Shown here: positions 52,001 through 61,099 of the stretch, piece by piece
How positions within the stretch are numbered: the stretch's first letter is position 1
Layout of the letters: the number at the start of each line of letters is the position of its first letter
Assembly (NCBI RefSeq): GCF_020386615.1
Contig: NZ_CP077769.1
Span: 7,241,501-7,305,500 of the forward strand
Source: Chitinophaga pendula
Lineage (GTDB): Bacteria > Bacteroidota > Bacteroidia > Chitinophagales > Chitinophagaceae
Reading direction: 5' to 3'
Length of the DNA stretch: 64,000 bases
Program-made: the position numbers and the translations under genes
Notes under the pieces: generated by a model
Seen by the model: the letters and a program-made list of their open reading frames with translations, nothing else
Database searches by the model: none
Told to the model about the DNA's origin: nothing

Positions 52001-53329
52001 GAAGGTGTTATTGATGGCGTTCTGGTTATTGCCGGCATCTTTAGCCGGCCATACGGCCAGGCCGTCATCGCCGTTGTTACGCACACTGCTTTGTTCTACT
52101 GTGGAGTTGGAAGTACCCTGGCAGAAGTTGACCCCATCTGCATAGTTGTTGCGGATACGGCATTGGGAGATCATCATGTTGGTGGTGCGGTCTATCGGGT
52201 ACGGGGGATCGTAGCCACCTATCCAGAATCCGCATTCAAAGTGTTCTACCCATACGTGATGTACGGAGGAGTTAGCGCCGTAGGTACCCATGAACCCTTT
52301 GTACACCTTGTACATCTGACCCAGCGGATTAGGTTCGCCACCATATACCAGGCGGGCATTGTTGGCGGTGTTCATCGACAGGTGGGAGATCTCTACATTG
52401 CTGGCCCTGGCCAGTATGCCACCGGCAAATTGCTGGTTGGTAGAGAAGTAGATGTAAGTGTACCAGATGCCGGCGCCCTGTATTTTGACGTTGCTGACAT
52501 TCAGCAATAGTTTATTGCTAAGTAGGAAGCGGCCGGCGGGGATGTATACATGTTTGCCTTGAGCGGCGGCGGCAGCGATACATTGTGTGAAGGCTGCAAA
52601 GTCGTCGTTGTTATCGTCGGGTACCGCGCCGTAGGCGGTAACAGACAGGTAGTTGGCGGGGATGGGCAACGCTGCGGGAACGGGTTCCAGCTCTACGAAG
52701 TCGACACCGTAGGTGATGTTGTCGCCATTATCTTTTTTGATGGTCAGCTTGTCGCCTGCATTCAAGGGGGTATTCAGCCGGAAGTGTACCTCGTCGAAAC
52801 GCATGAGGATCTTACCGCTGCTGGAGGGTATCTGTTGCGGATCGGCGCCGGGGAAGTACTGATATGCCCAATAGGAGGAGAGGGCAATGTTCTGCACTTT
52901 CGTATCATTCACATACAGGCCGAGAGAGCCGGTGAGGCCGGTGCCGGTGCTGTTGTCCGGCATGGTGAAACGCAGATTCACGCCTTGTGCTGCCGCTGTC
53001 AGCGTCCATTCGACGAAGGCGCCATTGCCGCTCAGGCTTACATACTTTTGATGAGAAGCTTCTGAGGCGATGTCTGTTTGTACAAACTGTGGGGATTGCT
53101 GGAGGGAAGCGCCGCCGCCACGTACACCATCTTCTGATTCATAGCGGGTGTAAGGCAGGAGGTTGGCGCCCCGTGGAAGGCCGTCACTTTGTGCGTAAGC
53201 GGGAGGCGAAAAGAAACACAGCAAAAGCAAGGTACTGGTCAGGAGGTACCTGGTCACCGTTTTGCTGTAGCGAAGGGCTAGGCATACCTGGGGTATACCT
53301 CGTGGCTGTGTAAACCAGATGTTTTTCAT
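49016..53329 (-). CDS. GH87 alpha-1,3-glucanase, multidomain, type IX-secreted
   Basis: A 1,437-residue secreted enzyme. In order (approximate, from the ATG at 53329): signal peptide (1-47), an N-terminal carbohydrate-binding-like sandwich (55-215), a parallel beta-helix catalytic domain (225-640), a bacterial Ig-like domain (Big_2), a Calx-beta domain, a family 9-like carbohydrate-binding module (845-1040), a PKD-like domain, a second Big_2, a ricin-like lectin region (1230-1345) and a type IX secretion C-terminal domain (1365-1437, LLLYPNPVSRELKL...GVYTLVYTKG). The active-site aspartates are Asp398 in YADGVNF and Asp421/Asp422 in NNGDDGLAVW; the 23+1 spacing equals that of the three essential aspartates of Bacillus GH87 enzymes. 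It cuts alpha-1,3-glucan outside the cell. The start 15 codons upstream (GTG 53374) is less likely. Confidence 0.92.
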   Translation of the reverse strand: MKNIWFTQPRGIPQVCLALRYSKTVTRYLLTSTLLLLCFFSPPAYAQSDGLPRGANLLPYTRYESEDGVRGGGASLQQSPQFVQTDIASEASHQKYVSLSGNGAFVEWTLTAAAQGVNLRFTMPDNSTGTGLTGSLGLYVNDTKVQNIALSSYWAYQYFPGADPQQIPSSSGKILMRFDEVHFRLNTPLNAGDKLTIKKDNGDNITYGVDFVELEPVPAALPIPANYLSVTAYGAVPDDNNDDFAAFTQCIAAAAAQGKHVYIPAGRFLLSNKLLLNVSNVKIQGAGIWYTYIYFSTNQQFAGGILARASNVEISHLSMNTANNARLVYGGEPNPLGQMYKVYKGFMGTYGANSSVHHVWVEHFECGFWIGGYDPPYPIDRTTNMMISQCRIRNNYADGVNFCQGTSNSTVEQSSVRNNGDDGLAVWPAKDAGNNQNAINNTFRNNTIENNWRAGSIALFGGTGHEVHHNIIRDGVGGSAIRFTNDFSGFTFQYPGDVIKVAENTIDGCGTSYDLWDQKRGAIEIYSQTGVLNMQFDNNTILNSQRDAIQIYGNNLHHMVFNNTLIDGTGLDPVVRDIPRDIYGGFGIYAEANSDSVVFNNLTIRNTESGPYLNRNNSFKLIIRDINIPVTGVILQPATDTTVAQGISFTQKAQVVPVDATNKNLRWSSSNTAVATVDSTGKVTTVGLGTATITVTTQSGNFSATRRITVAPAVNITATDAAAGEGGNTGTFRISAAALTQNVTVSYVISGTASPNDYTAQPPLTGSIQLTPTQPAQVITITPVDDNIFEGPETLRLALRPGTGYQVGNDSAAVITIADNDLPPCTAPVIAQVNGTAPVIDQQIEGAWSIAPIKTITNRLIGGTPAGYGGQWRALYDNNNLYLLVQVNDANKINDSGASWWEDDVIEVFIDGDNSKTATYDGTNDFQLGFRWNDNTIRVGSNSVTRTTGINYRLYATGSGYNLEVAIPWSTIGTTPAAGKPIGLDIQLDNDDDGGTRDAQLATFATTTMAWSDPRVFGTVYLTSCTGTPVNQPPVADAGADRTLAAGTTTVTINGTGTDPEGSAVTYQWTQVSGPTVTIGGANTANANISGLSNGNTYVFQLTVSDGTLTAADQVQVTIGGGTTNVPVTGVTVAPTTVNLSVGGSQQLSATVAPANATNKSVSWQSNNTAVATVNSNGIVNAIAAGTATITVTTTDQGKTATASVTVTGSSSGTKYYRIKNRWQPVYLYDGGTQVNYGNTPNNNNYQWSLEDVGGGYYEIKNRGTGDYMHIEQLQDYVAATTRTPGWQSSRWATESTGDGYVRFRNAWQSANYIHIEGQKGYAQQGTIFPVWQSAHWLLEEVSGASARTNTIQPSGTTEATADLLLYPNPVSRELKLQSKLVLSGGNIRILNSNGNLVLYTMANERNIDVSRLAPGVYTLVYTKGAVQIVKRFVKAE

Positions 53330-53611
53330 AACATTTGTTTGTGAAATAATAAATAGAGGGCTGTCGGTGATCACTCTCCTGGGTTACAGGTGTCGGGTTA
53401 CTGGATCGCGCTGTGCTTCGTGGATCGGGCTTTCAAATATGGTATGCAGGCTCGTGGTATGCCTGCTACTGGTTTATGGGATGGGTTCACTAATCGTTGC
53501 GGTAACTCCTGCCCGGGAACAGCACAAAGGCTGTTCCCTCGCGGACAGGTGTCTTGGAGCCATACGTGGATGATGATTGCTGTTTTTTATATCACAAAGG
53601 CACTGAGCATA

Positions 53612-55735
53612 TTATAATGGCCGGATCGTGATGGCGGCACCACCACCGGCCGCCAGCCGTACAGATAGTATTGTAGCGGCGGTGACGGTACTACGGCTGA
53701 TCTTATATGCTTCGGGGTTGCTTTTCCAGTCTGCATCTGGTGCGTCGGCATAGATCGTCGCCTCATACTTTTTCCCTTTGTCAAGGAAGTTTAATGGAAT
53801 ACTAACGGTACGGCTTTGCTCGTCTGTAATGGCGCCGATATACCAGTTAGTGCTACCTTTTCCTTTACGGGCAATGGTAATGTAGTCGCCAGGTTCGGCG
53901 GCAATGATCCTGGTATCGTCCCAGTCTACGGGTACGTCACGGATGAACTGGAATGCATCCGGATGAGCGGCATAGTGTTCCGGCAGGTCGGCCACCATCT
54001 GTATCGGACTGTAGATGGTAACATATAATGCCAGCTGTTTTGCCAGCGTAGTATGTACTTGCCGCTCGGGTGCATGTGGTGCGTACTGGCGTAGTTTGAA
54101 GATACCGGGGGTGTAATCCATCGGGCCACCCATCAGCCGGGTAAAGGGCAGGATCGTTTCATGTTCCGGCGCGTTGCCGTTGCTGAAAGCATTGTATTCA
54201 TTACCTCTTCCGGCTTCCGAGGCCATCCAGTTAGGATAGGTCCGGTGTAGTCCGGTGGGGCGTGGTGGTTCGTGTGCGTCGATGGCTACGTGGTATTGTA
54301 ATCCCTTCTTAGCGACGCGCTCGTAGTGATTAACCATCCACTGTCCGTCATGGTGTTCTCCTCTGGGGATGATCCGGCCTACGTAACCTGTTTTGACGGC
54401 GGGATAGCCATAGGCCTGCATGAAACGGAAGGCGGTATCCAACTGCCGTTCGTAGTTGGTGACAGCGCCGGAAGTCTCGTTGTGCATGATCAGCTGTACA
54501 CCTTTGCTGTGGGCATAATTTTGCAGGCCTGCTACATCGAAGTCGGGATAGGGTGTCACGAAGTCGAACACTTCTTCTTTCCAGTTGCCGAACCAGTCTT
54601 CCCAGCCGATATTCCAACCTTCTGCCAGTACCGCATGGATACCGTTGGCCGCTGCGAAGTCGATATAACGTTTTACATTGGTGGTGGTAGCGCCATGCCG
54701 GCCGTTAGGCTGGGCTTTCCCGGTAGCGAAGGCCGCAGCATCGTCGGTATAGTTCCAGGTGCTTTTGCCCGTCTGCATTTCCCACCATACGCCTACGAAC
54801 TTCATCGGTTTGATCCAGCTGAAGTCCTGTTCTGCCGGTGGTTCGTTCAGGTTCAGGATGGTTTTGGAAGCCAGCAGATCAACGGCCTTGTTGCTGACCA
54901 GGACGGTTCGCCAGGGGGTATGGCAAGGAGCATGCAGGTATGCTTTATTGCCGGTAGCATCGGGTACCAGGCGCGCACTCAGGCCATAGGATGCACCATC
55001 TACATGTAGCTGCATAGCAGGATAGTTGATCAATGCTGCCTCATGGATATTGATATAAAGTGGCTGCCGGGTCTTTAACAACAGCGGTGTCTGTACGGCA
55101 TGAGGATCAGGAGCTGTTCTGACGGCTATGTCGGTGCTGTTCTTCACCAGTTCCCGGTTGTCTACCTGACTGAGTGTGTTGGTCGTATAAGGGTATTCGT
55201 TAGTGTCGTAGTCGCCAGGTATCCACCAGGCGGTATGATCGCCTGTCTGGTTGAACTGTGTGAGCTCGTCCCGTACGATGAAATATTTCAGCTGTTCCTG
55301 TGTGGGGAATTCGTATCTGAAGCCCACACCATCCTCGAATACACGGAATACGATGTCCAGTAAGCGGCCGCTGCTGGCTTGGCGGAGGTGGATGGTTAGC
55401 TGTTCATAGTGATTACGGATGTCTTTAACCTCTCCCCATACCGGTTGCCAGCGTTCATCTACGGACCGGCGATCTGTACCGGTCAATACAAATCCTTTAT
55501 AAAAGGTACTATCTTCTGCCAGTACGAAACCCATGGCTGAGGGTACTATTAGGGGGGTGCGCTGGTAAGAGACGGTGTAGGTGGGGCGACCGGCGGCATC
55601 AAGCGCGAATTGTAATTTGACCTGTGCCAGCGATGCTTCCGCTGTATCTTTTTGTTGACTATGAGCGCTGCTGATGGTGCAGGCGCCACATAGTATCAGG
55701 AATAATTTGCTGATCGATTTATTACTACTCATCAT
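53612..55735 (-). CDS. GH97 alpha-glucosidase (SusB type)
   Basis: A 707-residue glycoside hydrolase of family 97 with signal peptide (ending SSAHSQ). The N-terminal sandwich (FRVFEDGVGFRYEFP) leads to a TIM-barrel (FVGVWWEMQTGKSTWNY, AEGWNIGWEDW), then the conserved VQLIMHNETSGAVTNYERQ and WMASEAGRGNEYNAF. Glutamates at these two places are those expected of inverting SusB-like alpha-glucosidases, whereas retaining members have Asp and Gly variants. It would split oligosaccharides from the GH87 enzyme to glucose in the periplasm. It is encoded 27 bases after SusD; the GH87 gene follows after 282 bases in which I see no clear promoter. Confidence 0.94.
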   Translation of the reverse strand: MMSSNKSISKLFLILCGACTISSAHSQQKDTAEASLAQVKLQFALDAAGRPTYTVSYQRTPLIVPSAMGFVLAEDSTFYKGFVLTGTDRRSVDERWQPVWGEVKDIRNHYEQLTIHLRQASSGRLLDIVFRVFEDGVGFRYEFPTQEQLKYFIVRDELTQFNQTGDHTAWWIPGDYDTNEYPYTTNTLSQVDNRELVKNSTDIAVRTAPDPHAVQTPLLLKTRQPLYINIHEAALINYPAMQLHVDGASYGLSARLVPDATGNKAYLHAPCHTPWRTVLVSNKAVDLLASKTILNLNEPPAEQDFSWIKPMKFVGVWWEMQTGKSTWNYTDDAAAFATGKAQPNGRHGATTTNVKRYIDFAAANGIHAVLAEGWNIGWEDWFGNWKEEVFDFVTPYPDFDVAGLQNYAHSKGVQLIMHNETSGAVTNYERQLDTAFRFMQAYGYPAVKTGYVGRIIPRGEHHDGQWMVNHYERVAKKGLQYHVAIDAHEPPRPTGLHRTYPNWMASEAGRGNEYNAFSNGNAPEHETILPFTRLMGGPMDYTPGIFKLRQYAPHAPERQVHTTLAKQLALYVTIYSPIQMVADLPEHYAAHPDAFQFIRDVPVDWDDTRIIAAEPGDYITIARKGKGSTNWYIGAITDEQSRTVSIPLNFLDKGKKYEATIYADAPDADWKSNPEAYKISRSTVTAATILSVRLAAGGGAAITIRPL

Positions 55736-55762
55736 GTTGATCTGTCTTTATGGAAGCTGGCG

Positions 55763-57568
55763 TTAATATCCCGGGTTTTGTCGCATTTGTGTGTTTGTAT
55801 TGATCTCATTGACCGGTATGGGCCAGATATAGGATTTGCTGTCCAGCCATTTGATCGGTCCGCCTGCCAGGGAATTAGCATAATAAGTAGCTTCCTGACT
55901 GCCTATACGCCAGCGGCATACATCGAACCACCAATGTCCTTCTCCGAACAATTCTGCCCAACGTTCATAGCGCAGCGGATTATTAGCCAGTACGGGATCG
56001 CTGGCGTTAGTCTTATCCGACAGTGTTTTATAATCTACCGGCGAAGGTACATCTACGGGGTAGTCGTAAGCGCGGCGTTTTACTTTGTTAATATATGCCA
56101 GTGCGGTAGCGTTGTCGCCGGTATTGACGGCTGCTTCTGCGTATAGCAGGTAGATATCTGCCAAGCGTAGCAGGTAGTAGTTGGCTGCATCTGCTGCCGC
56201 TTGCCGGTTGAAGATGGAGTTGTCATAGGTCACGAATTTCTTCAGGCTCCATCCGTGGTAGATGGGCTTCTGCGCTGCGTTGAGCGCGATGAACTTACAG
56301 ATGGGACGCCAGTTGACACCATCGTTGCTGCCACTATCCAGCCAGGGCTGCAGGGCGGAGATGAATAAGCGCGGATCGGCGGTCTTGTTGGTACGTACGG
56401 CCTGTGACTGTTGCCGGTATGCCGGGTCCAGTACCTGTTTGGGATTCTGCCAGGTTTCGGGTTTGCTCTGATCAAAGGCTGGATTGTCTTTCAGCGTATA
56501 GATAGGCAGGTTGAATCCGAATCGTTGCAGATTTTTATCGTTGAAGAATTCATTGCAATAGCCGAGGCCTTTGCCATCCTGCTCTGTGCCATTATCTCCC
56601 AGTATACAGGGCGACCATATGAGACCCTGGCTGGTGGTGAGGTTGATCCTGAAATCGAAGATGCCGTAGCCACCGTTGGAGTTACGGTCCACGTTGATCT
56701 CGAACAAGGATTCTTCATTGAATTCGTTGGCATCGATGCCATTGAATGCTGCGGCATATTTGACGAAGGGCATCAGCGACTTTCCGCTGTTGTTGATCAC
56801 GTCCTGTAAGGTGGTCTTTGCATTGGCCCAATCCTGGGTGAATACATACACCTTTCCCAATAAGGCTTTGGGCGCCCACTCGGTGACGCGTCCTTTATCG
56901 CCTGCGCTCCACTGTACACCTTTGAGCAAGGTGGCGGATTGTTGGAGATCTTTGATGATGAAGTCCCATACTTCTTTTACGGTGTTACGTTTTACCTGCA
57001 TAGCGCCTAATCCGTCGGGGAGTTTAGTAATGATAGGTACCCCCATCTTGTCGCCACCGCCAGCGGTGCTCAGGTAGCTTTCACCAAAGAAGCTCTCCAG
57101 GTAGAAGTAGTAGAGTGCGCGTAGGAAATAGGCCTCACCGGTCATGCGTTCTACCTGTTTCAGCTCATCAGGGGAGGCATAGTTCTTTTTGTAGAATTCT
57201 GCGCGGTCGAGGAAGAGGTTTACGTTTTTGATACCCCTGTACAGACCTACCCATAGCTGGTTGGCGTAGCTGTTGGAAGTGCTCATGTTATTGACCGTGA
57301 TCTCTGTCCAGGAGAGGTCGCCGCCGTAGGTCAGTTCTGCTACGTGTTCTGAACCGGCGAAGGTCTTACATAGTAGCTGGAAGCCTAACAGGTCTTCGGA
57401 ACGCAGGTTGGAATAAGCGGGGACCAGCGTGCTGAAGAGATTGGGTAAGGTAGAGGGATAATCGGCACTGCTGTACACATCTGTACGGAGTACCTGCTTG
57501 GGGTCTTTACGGCAACCCGCAAATGCAGCAGTGATAAATAAAGAAAAGGTTATAATATGTTTACGCAT
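55763..57568 (-). CDS. RagB/SusD-family lipoprotein of the alpha-glucan locus
   Basis: A 601-residue SusD homologue. The lipobox is AFAGC (cysteine about residue 19). Typical regions are GEAYFLRALYYFYLESFFGE, the C-terminal YYLLRLADIYLLYAEAAVN and KVKRRAYDYP, and the ending IPVNEINTNTQMRQNPGY. It binds glucan at the surface as the lid of its SusC partner, 27 bases upstream. The presence of GH97 and GH87 in the same operon points to alpha-glucans, probably alpha-1,3-linked. Confidence 0.96.
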   Translation of the reverse strand: MRKHIITFSLFITAAFAGCRKDPKQVLRTDVYSSADYPSTLPNLFSTLVPAYSNLRSEDLLGFQLLCKTFAGSEHVAELTYGGDLSWTEITVNNMSTSNSYANQLWVGLYRGIKNVNLFLDRAEFYKKNYASPDELKQVERMTGEAYFLRALYYFYLESFFGESYLSTAGGGDKMGVPIITKLPDGLGAMQVKRNTVKEVWDFIIKDLQQSATLLKGVQWSAGDKGRVTEWAPKALLGKVYVFTQDWANAKTTLQDVINNSGKSLMPFVKYAAAFNGIDANEFNEESLFEINVDRNSNGGYGIFDFRINLTTSQGLIWSPCILGDNGTEQDGKGLGYCNEFFNDKNLQRFGFNLPIYTLKDNPAFDQSKPETWQNPKQVLDPAYRQQSQAVRTNKTADPRLFISALQPWLDSGSNDGVNWRPICKFIALNAAQKPIYHGWSLKKFVTYDNSIFNRQAAADAANYYLLRLADIYLLYAEAAVNTGDNATALAYINKVKRRAYDYPVDVPSPVDYKTLSDKTNASDPVLANNPLRYERWAELFGEGHWWFDVCRWRIGSQEATYYANSLAGGPIKWLDSKSYIWPIPVNEINTNTQMRQNPGY

Positions 57569-57595
57569 AAGATCAGTTTCTGGTAGATAGTGGAA

Positions 57596-60500
57596 TTAAA
57601 AAGTAAGATCAATACCGGCAGTGTAGATACGGGCATGTGGATATTGCCATACGGCATCGATACCACGGGTCGTAACCCCACCGGCCAGTTCAGGATCAAT
57701 ACCGGAATATTTAGTGATGGTGAACAGGTTGTTGCCCATCACATAGATGCGGGCTTTCTTCATGCTGATCTTTCTGAGCCAGGTGTCAGAGAAGGTATAA
57801 CCTAACTGCAGGTTTTTGAGTTTGAGGTAATCGCCTTTCTCTACGAAATAACTGTTCGACTTGGAATAGTTGCCATTAGGATCGTTGTTGTCGATTCTTG
57901 GTTGGTTGGTAACCTGGTTGCTGCCGAAGAAGGACGCACCGAATACTTTGGAGGTGGTATTGCCATCGGCAAAGGGATAGGAGGCATAAGCCTTCACACC
58001 ATTGAAGAGGTCTACACCGGCTACGCCATTAAAGAGCAGGGCGAGGTCGAAGCCTTTCCAGCTCAGGTTGATGGCGGCGCCATATACGAACTTCGGATTG
58101 GGATTACCCAATACGGTGCGGTCCTGGTCATTGATGATACCATCGCCATTGACGTCTGCGAAGATCAGGTCGCCCGGTCTGGCTTTGTAGCCAGGTTGCT
58201 GTGGATGTTTGTCGATCTCCGCCTGGCTTTGGTAGATACCTTCTACTTTATATCCGTAGAACTGGCCGAAGGGCAGACCTGCTTTGGTGATGGTAATAGG
58301 TTGATTGACCATGATACCAAAAGAAGGGTTGCCGTAGTTGTTGTTACCATCCAGGATAGGATTGTTATTTATATTATCCAGGTTCAACACTTTGTTCTTA
58401 TTAAAAGCACCGTTGAGGTTTAGGCTGTAGCTAAAGTCGCCGGCCTTATCATGATAGCCTACAGAGAGTTCCAGGCCCTGGTTACGCACCGAACCGATGT
58501 TGGTGTAAAATGGGGTGGTGATACCGGTGCTGCCGGGGATGGGCAATCCGTACAGCATGTCTTTGGTCGTTTTGTTATACCATTCGGCGGTGAAGGTGAG
58601 TTTACTGTCGAGCAACTCGGCATCCAAACCAATATTGGCTTCGTATACGCTTTCCCATTGGATGTTCGGGTTGGGGATGTATGCCTGGCCTGTTCCTACA
58701 TACGGTGATCCGCCAGGGGTGAAGTTCTGTGCATTGAGCACTTCGTAGGTAGGCTGGAACAGGTACGTGGGGATGTTACTGTTACCCAGTACGCCATAGC
58801 TTCCTCTTAATTTCAGCTGGCTGAACATGGGTAGTGCCTGGCGGAAGAAGGGTTCTTCGCTGATGCGCCAGCCGGCGGAGGCGGAGGGGAATACACCATA
58901 TTGGTTGCCTGGGCCGAATACGGTGAAGTTACCATCGCGGCGTATCGCGCCGGATAGGTAGTACTTGCTGCCATAGTTATAGTTGATCCGTCCGAAGGCT
59001 GACTTGATCAGGCCGTTGGGATCGAAAGCCCCTGATACGGTTTGTTGCGATGCCGATGTCTGGATGAAACTCCAGGAGCGACCTCCTACTGATGTTTGTG
59101 TGGCATACTGTGCATTGTACCGGGTAGCGATCTGTTCGTAACCGGCGAGTGCGCCAATGGTATGTTTGCCGATTGTATGGTCGAAGGACAATGTATAGTT
59201 GGAAAGGATCGTAGGCGTGTTAATGTTAAACTTCTGTAGCTGGTTGATGGCAGTGGATACGGAGCCGAAGTTGTAGGCATCCTGGAAGTATTGCTGGTTT
59301 TCGTTGTAATAGGTATAGCCGAAGGTGGTCCGGAATGTCAGGTGCAACGGTAGTTTTACTTCTGCAAATGCATTGGCCTGAAGGTTGAACTTGATATTTT
59401 GTGCATTGGCGGTCCGGATCTGCCCTACCAGGTTGGGGCCACCGAAACCTACGGGCGACTTACCCCAGGGGCTTTTAGGATCGCGGCTGTCGTATATGGA
59501 CATGATAGGAATAGAGCGGAAGGGCGGATTGATCGGTGTGACGATGGCCGGTGCGGTATTGCGGCTCCATACATAGATCTGCTCGCCTACCTTGAAGCGG
59601 GAGCCTATTTTGAATTCTGAGTTGACGCGGGCGCCGGACAGATAGGAGGAGTTGTCCAGGTAGATACCATCCTGTCCATTATAAAAGGCGGATACCAGGT
59701 AGTTAGAATTGGGGGTGGAGCCGGATACGGACAGGTTATAGTTCTGTTCTGTTGAATTGCGGAACAGTTCTTTTACCCAGTCGGTATCAGGCAGGGTATC
59801 TGCTTTGATATTGGAGAGAAAGGTAGGGTCGAGCAGGCGGCGCATCCGTACGAAGTCATCCCGTTTTAATAAGGATAGCGTGAGTGGTTTGGTAACGCCG
59901 TAGCGGGCTGAGAAGTTGACGGTGGGCTGACTGCTCTGTCCTCGTTTGGTGGTGATGATGATCACCCCGCCGGCAGCGGCCGAGCCGTAGATGGAGGCGG
60001 CGCTGGCATCTTTCAGTACGTCGAAGGTGGCGATATCCTGTACGTTGATATTGTCGCCCGACTGGCGAACGCCATCTACGATATATAAGGGGGCGGCATT
60101 ATTCAGGGAGGATACCCCACGGATGATAATGCTGGCGGGTGCATCCGGTGCGCCGGAACTTTTGATCACTTCCACCCCGGCCATACGCCCTTGCAATGCC
60201 TCTGCTGCGTTGGTGACGGGCAGGCTTTTGATCTCTTCCCCCCTTACAGAGGCTACCGCTCCCGTTACATCCTTACGTTTCTGGGTGCCATAACCTACCA
60301 CTACTACTGCGTTCAACCCCGTCTGCTGCGGGTGGAGTTGTACGGCTACCTCCTTTTTGTTGCGGATATTTAATTCCTGGGTCTCGAATCCGACAAAGGA
60401 GATCGACAGGTCTGTTGCTCCGGCGGGTACCGACAGGCTGAAGCGGCCATTGGTGCCTGTGCTCGTACCCGTCTTGCTGCCTTTGACGGTTACGGAGGCC

Positions 60501-60631
60501 CCGGGTAATAATACCCCGGTCTCGTCTGTGACCGTGCCTGTAATGACCCGTTCCTGTGCCCTGGCTTTATGTATGGAAATCAGGATGAATAGGCATAATA
60601 AGAACGTGGAGAGTGTGCTTTTTTTGTACAT
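57596..60631 (-). CDS. SusC/RagA-family transporter of the alpha-glucan locus
   Basis: A 1,011-residue outer-membrane transporter. From ATG 60631: signal peptide (MYKKSTLSTFLLCLFILISI...), carboxypeptidase-like domain (ITGTVTDETGVLLPGASVTV), SusC signature (NAVVVVGYGTQKRKDVTGAV), plug (PLYIVDGVRQSGDN, VLKDASAASIYGSAAAGGV) and barrel ending in LTF. It imports glucan oligosaccharides under TonB power. There is no STN domain, consistent with control by the SusR-type regulator encoded upstream instead of sigma/anti-sigma. A TTG three codons upstream in frame is not favoured. Confidence 0.97.
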   Translation of the reverse strand: MYKKSTLSTFLLCLFILISIHKARAQERVITGTVTDETGVLLPGASVTVKGSKTGTSTGTNGRFSLSVPAGATDLSISFVGFETQELNIRNKKEVAVQLHPQQTGLNAVVVVGYGTQKRKDVTGAVASVRGEEIKSLPVTNAAEALQGRMAGVEVIKSSGAPDAPASIIIRGVSSLNNAAPLYIVDGVRQSGDNINVQDIATFDVLKDASAASIYGSAAAGGVIIITTKRGQSSQPTVNFSARYGVTKPLTLSLLKRDDFVRMRRLLDPTFLSNIKADTLPDTDWVKELFRNSTEQNYNLSVSGSTPNSNYLVSAFYNGQDGIYLDNSSYLSGARVNSEFKIGSRFKVGEQIYVWSRNTAPAIVTPINPPFRSIPIMSIYDSRDPKSPWGKSPVGFGGPNLVGQIRTANAQNIKFNLQANAFAEVKLPLHLTFRTTFGYTYYNENQQYFQDAYNFGSVSTAINQLQKFNINTPTILSNYTLSFDHTIGKHTIGALAGYEQIATRYNAQYATQTSVGGRSWSFIQTSASQQTVSGAFDPNGLIKSAFGRINYNYGSKYYLSGAIRRDGNFTVFGPGNQYGVFPSASAGWRISEEPFFRQALPMFSQLKLRGSYGVLGNSNIPTYLFQPTYEVLNAQNFTPGGSPYVGTGQAYIPNPNIQWESVYEANIGLDAELLDSKLTFTAEWYNKTTKDMLYGLPIPGSTGITTPFYTNIGSVRNQGLELSVGYHDKAGDFSYSLNLNGAFNKNKVLNLDNINNNPILDGNNNYGNPSFGIMVNQPITITKAGLPFGQFYGYKVEGIYQSQAEIDKHPQQPGYKARPGDLIFADVNGDGIINDQDRTVLGNPNPKFVYGAAINLSWKGFDLALLFNGVAGVDLFNGVKAYASYPFADGNTTSKVFGASFFGSNQVTNQPRIDNNDPNGNYSKSNSYFVEKGDYLKLKNLQLGYTFSDTWLRKISMKKARIYVMGNNLFTITKYSGIDPELAGGVTTRGIDAVWQYPHARIYTAGIDLTF

Positions 60632-61099
60632 ACTAGACAAGTATTTATATTGATCAGGGATAATGTTGTGGAACTAGACGTCAGGTACGGTCGCTGAAAA
60701 TGAGCGATCAGTTTTTGGTTGATGGCCGGGAATGTGAAAGCCGGAATTCCTTGTATCAGTTTATTTAACCCAAAGAAAAAAAGCAGTACAGCGGTGGGCA
60801 AATTATATTGGTAAAATATAAGAAATAGCGGTTAATATAGCGGTAGTAAGAGTGCTAAGGTGTTGTTAATTAATTAGTTGTTAATATATTATATAATATT
60901 ATATATAATGGTTTTGGAGCCGTAAAATGCCTGAAAAACGGGTGAGAAAATGGGGCTGGAGGAAGGCGGGCGCTATGCCATCGGTATACGAATGATATAC
61001 GAATGATACAGGAAAGGTGGACGTGAATTAAGGAAACGATAAAGGCTGCGGGTAAGAGCAGCCTTTATAAATGAGATAAGTGGCGGTAATTATTCCTGA
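60632..61099. other. 468-base AT-rich control region between SusR-type regulator and SusC
   Basis: No gene is seen. The centre (about 60830-60910) is extremely AT-rich with overlapping TTAATTAATTAG and ATATTATATAATATTATATATAA palindromes in pieces, a probable site of promoter opening or regulator binding for SusC. A hairpin near the right end (61041-61066) can end the regulator transcript. Confidence 0.5.
61041..61066 (-). terminator. Hairpin after the SusR-type regulator gene
   Basis: AAAGGCTGC-GGGTAAGA-GCAGCCTTT is a 9-bp stem 34 bases past the end of the regulator gene on the minus strand. The tail beyond it is only mildly T-rich (ATCGTTTCC). It would uncouple regulator and SusC transcription. 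Confidence 0.6.

Noticed and set aside
50234..53065. Several long plus-strand open frames (up to 233 codons) inside the GH87 gene
   Set aside because: Antisense to a repetitive, Ala/Thr/Val-rich protein; compositions are odd, with no start context and no recognisable family.
54326..55009. 227-codon plus-strand frame inside the GH97 gene
   Set aside because: Antisense shadow; the GH97 protein is complete and conserved across the stretch.
60860..60910. AT-rich palindromic stretch considered as a replication origin
   Set aside because: No DnaA-box cluster, no dnaA/dnaN or partition genes nearby; it is better explained as the SusC control region.
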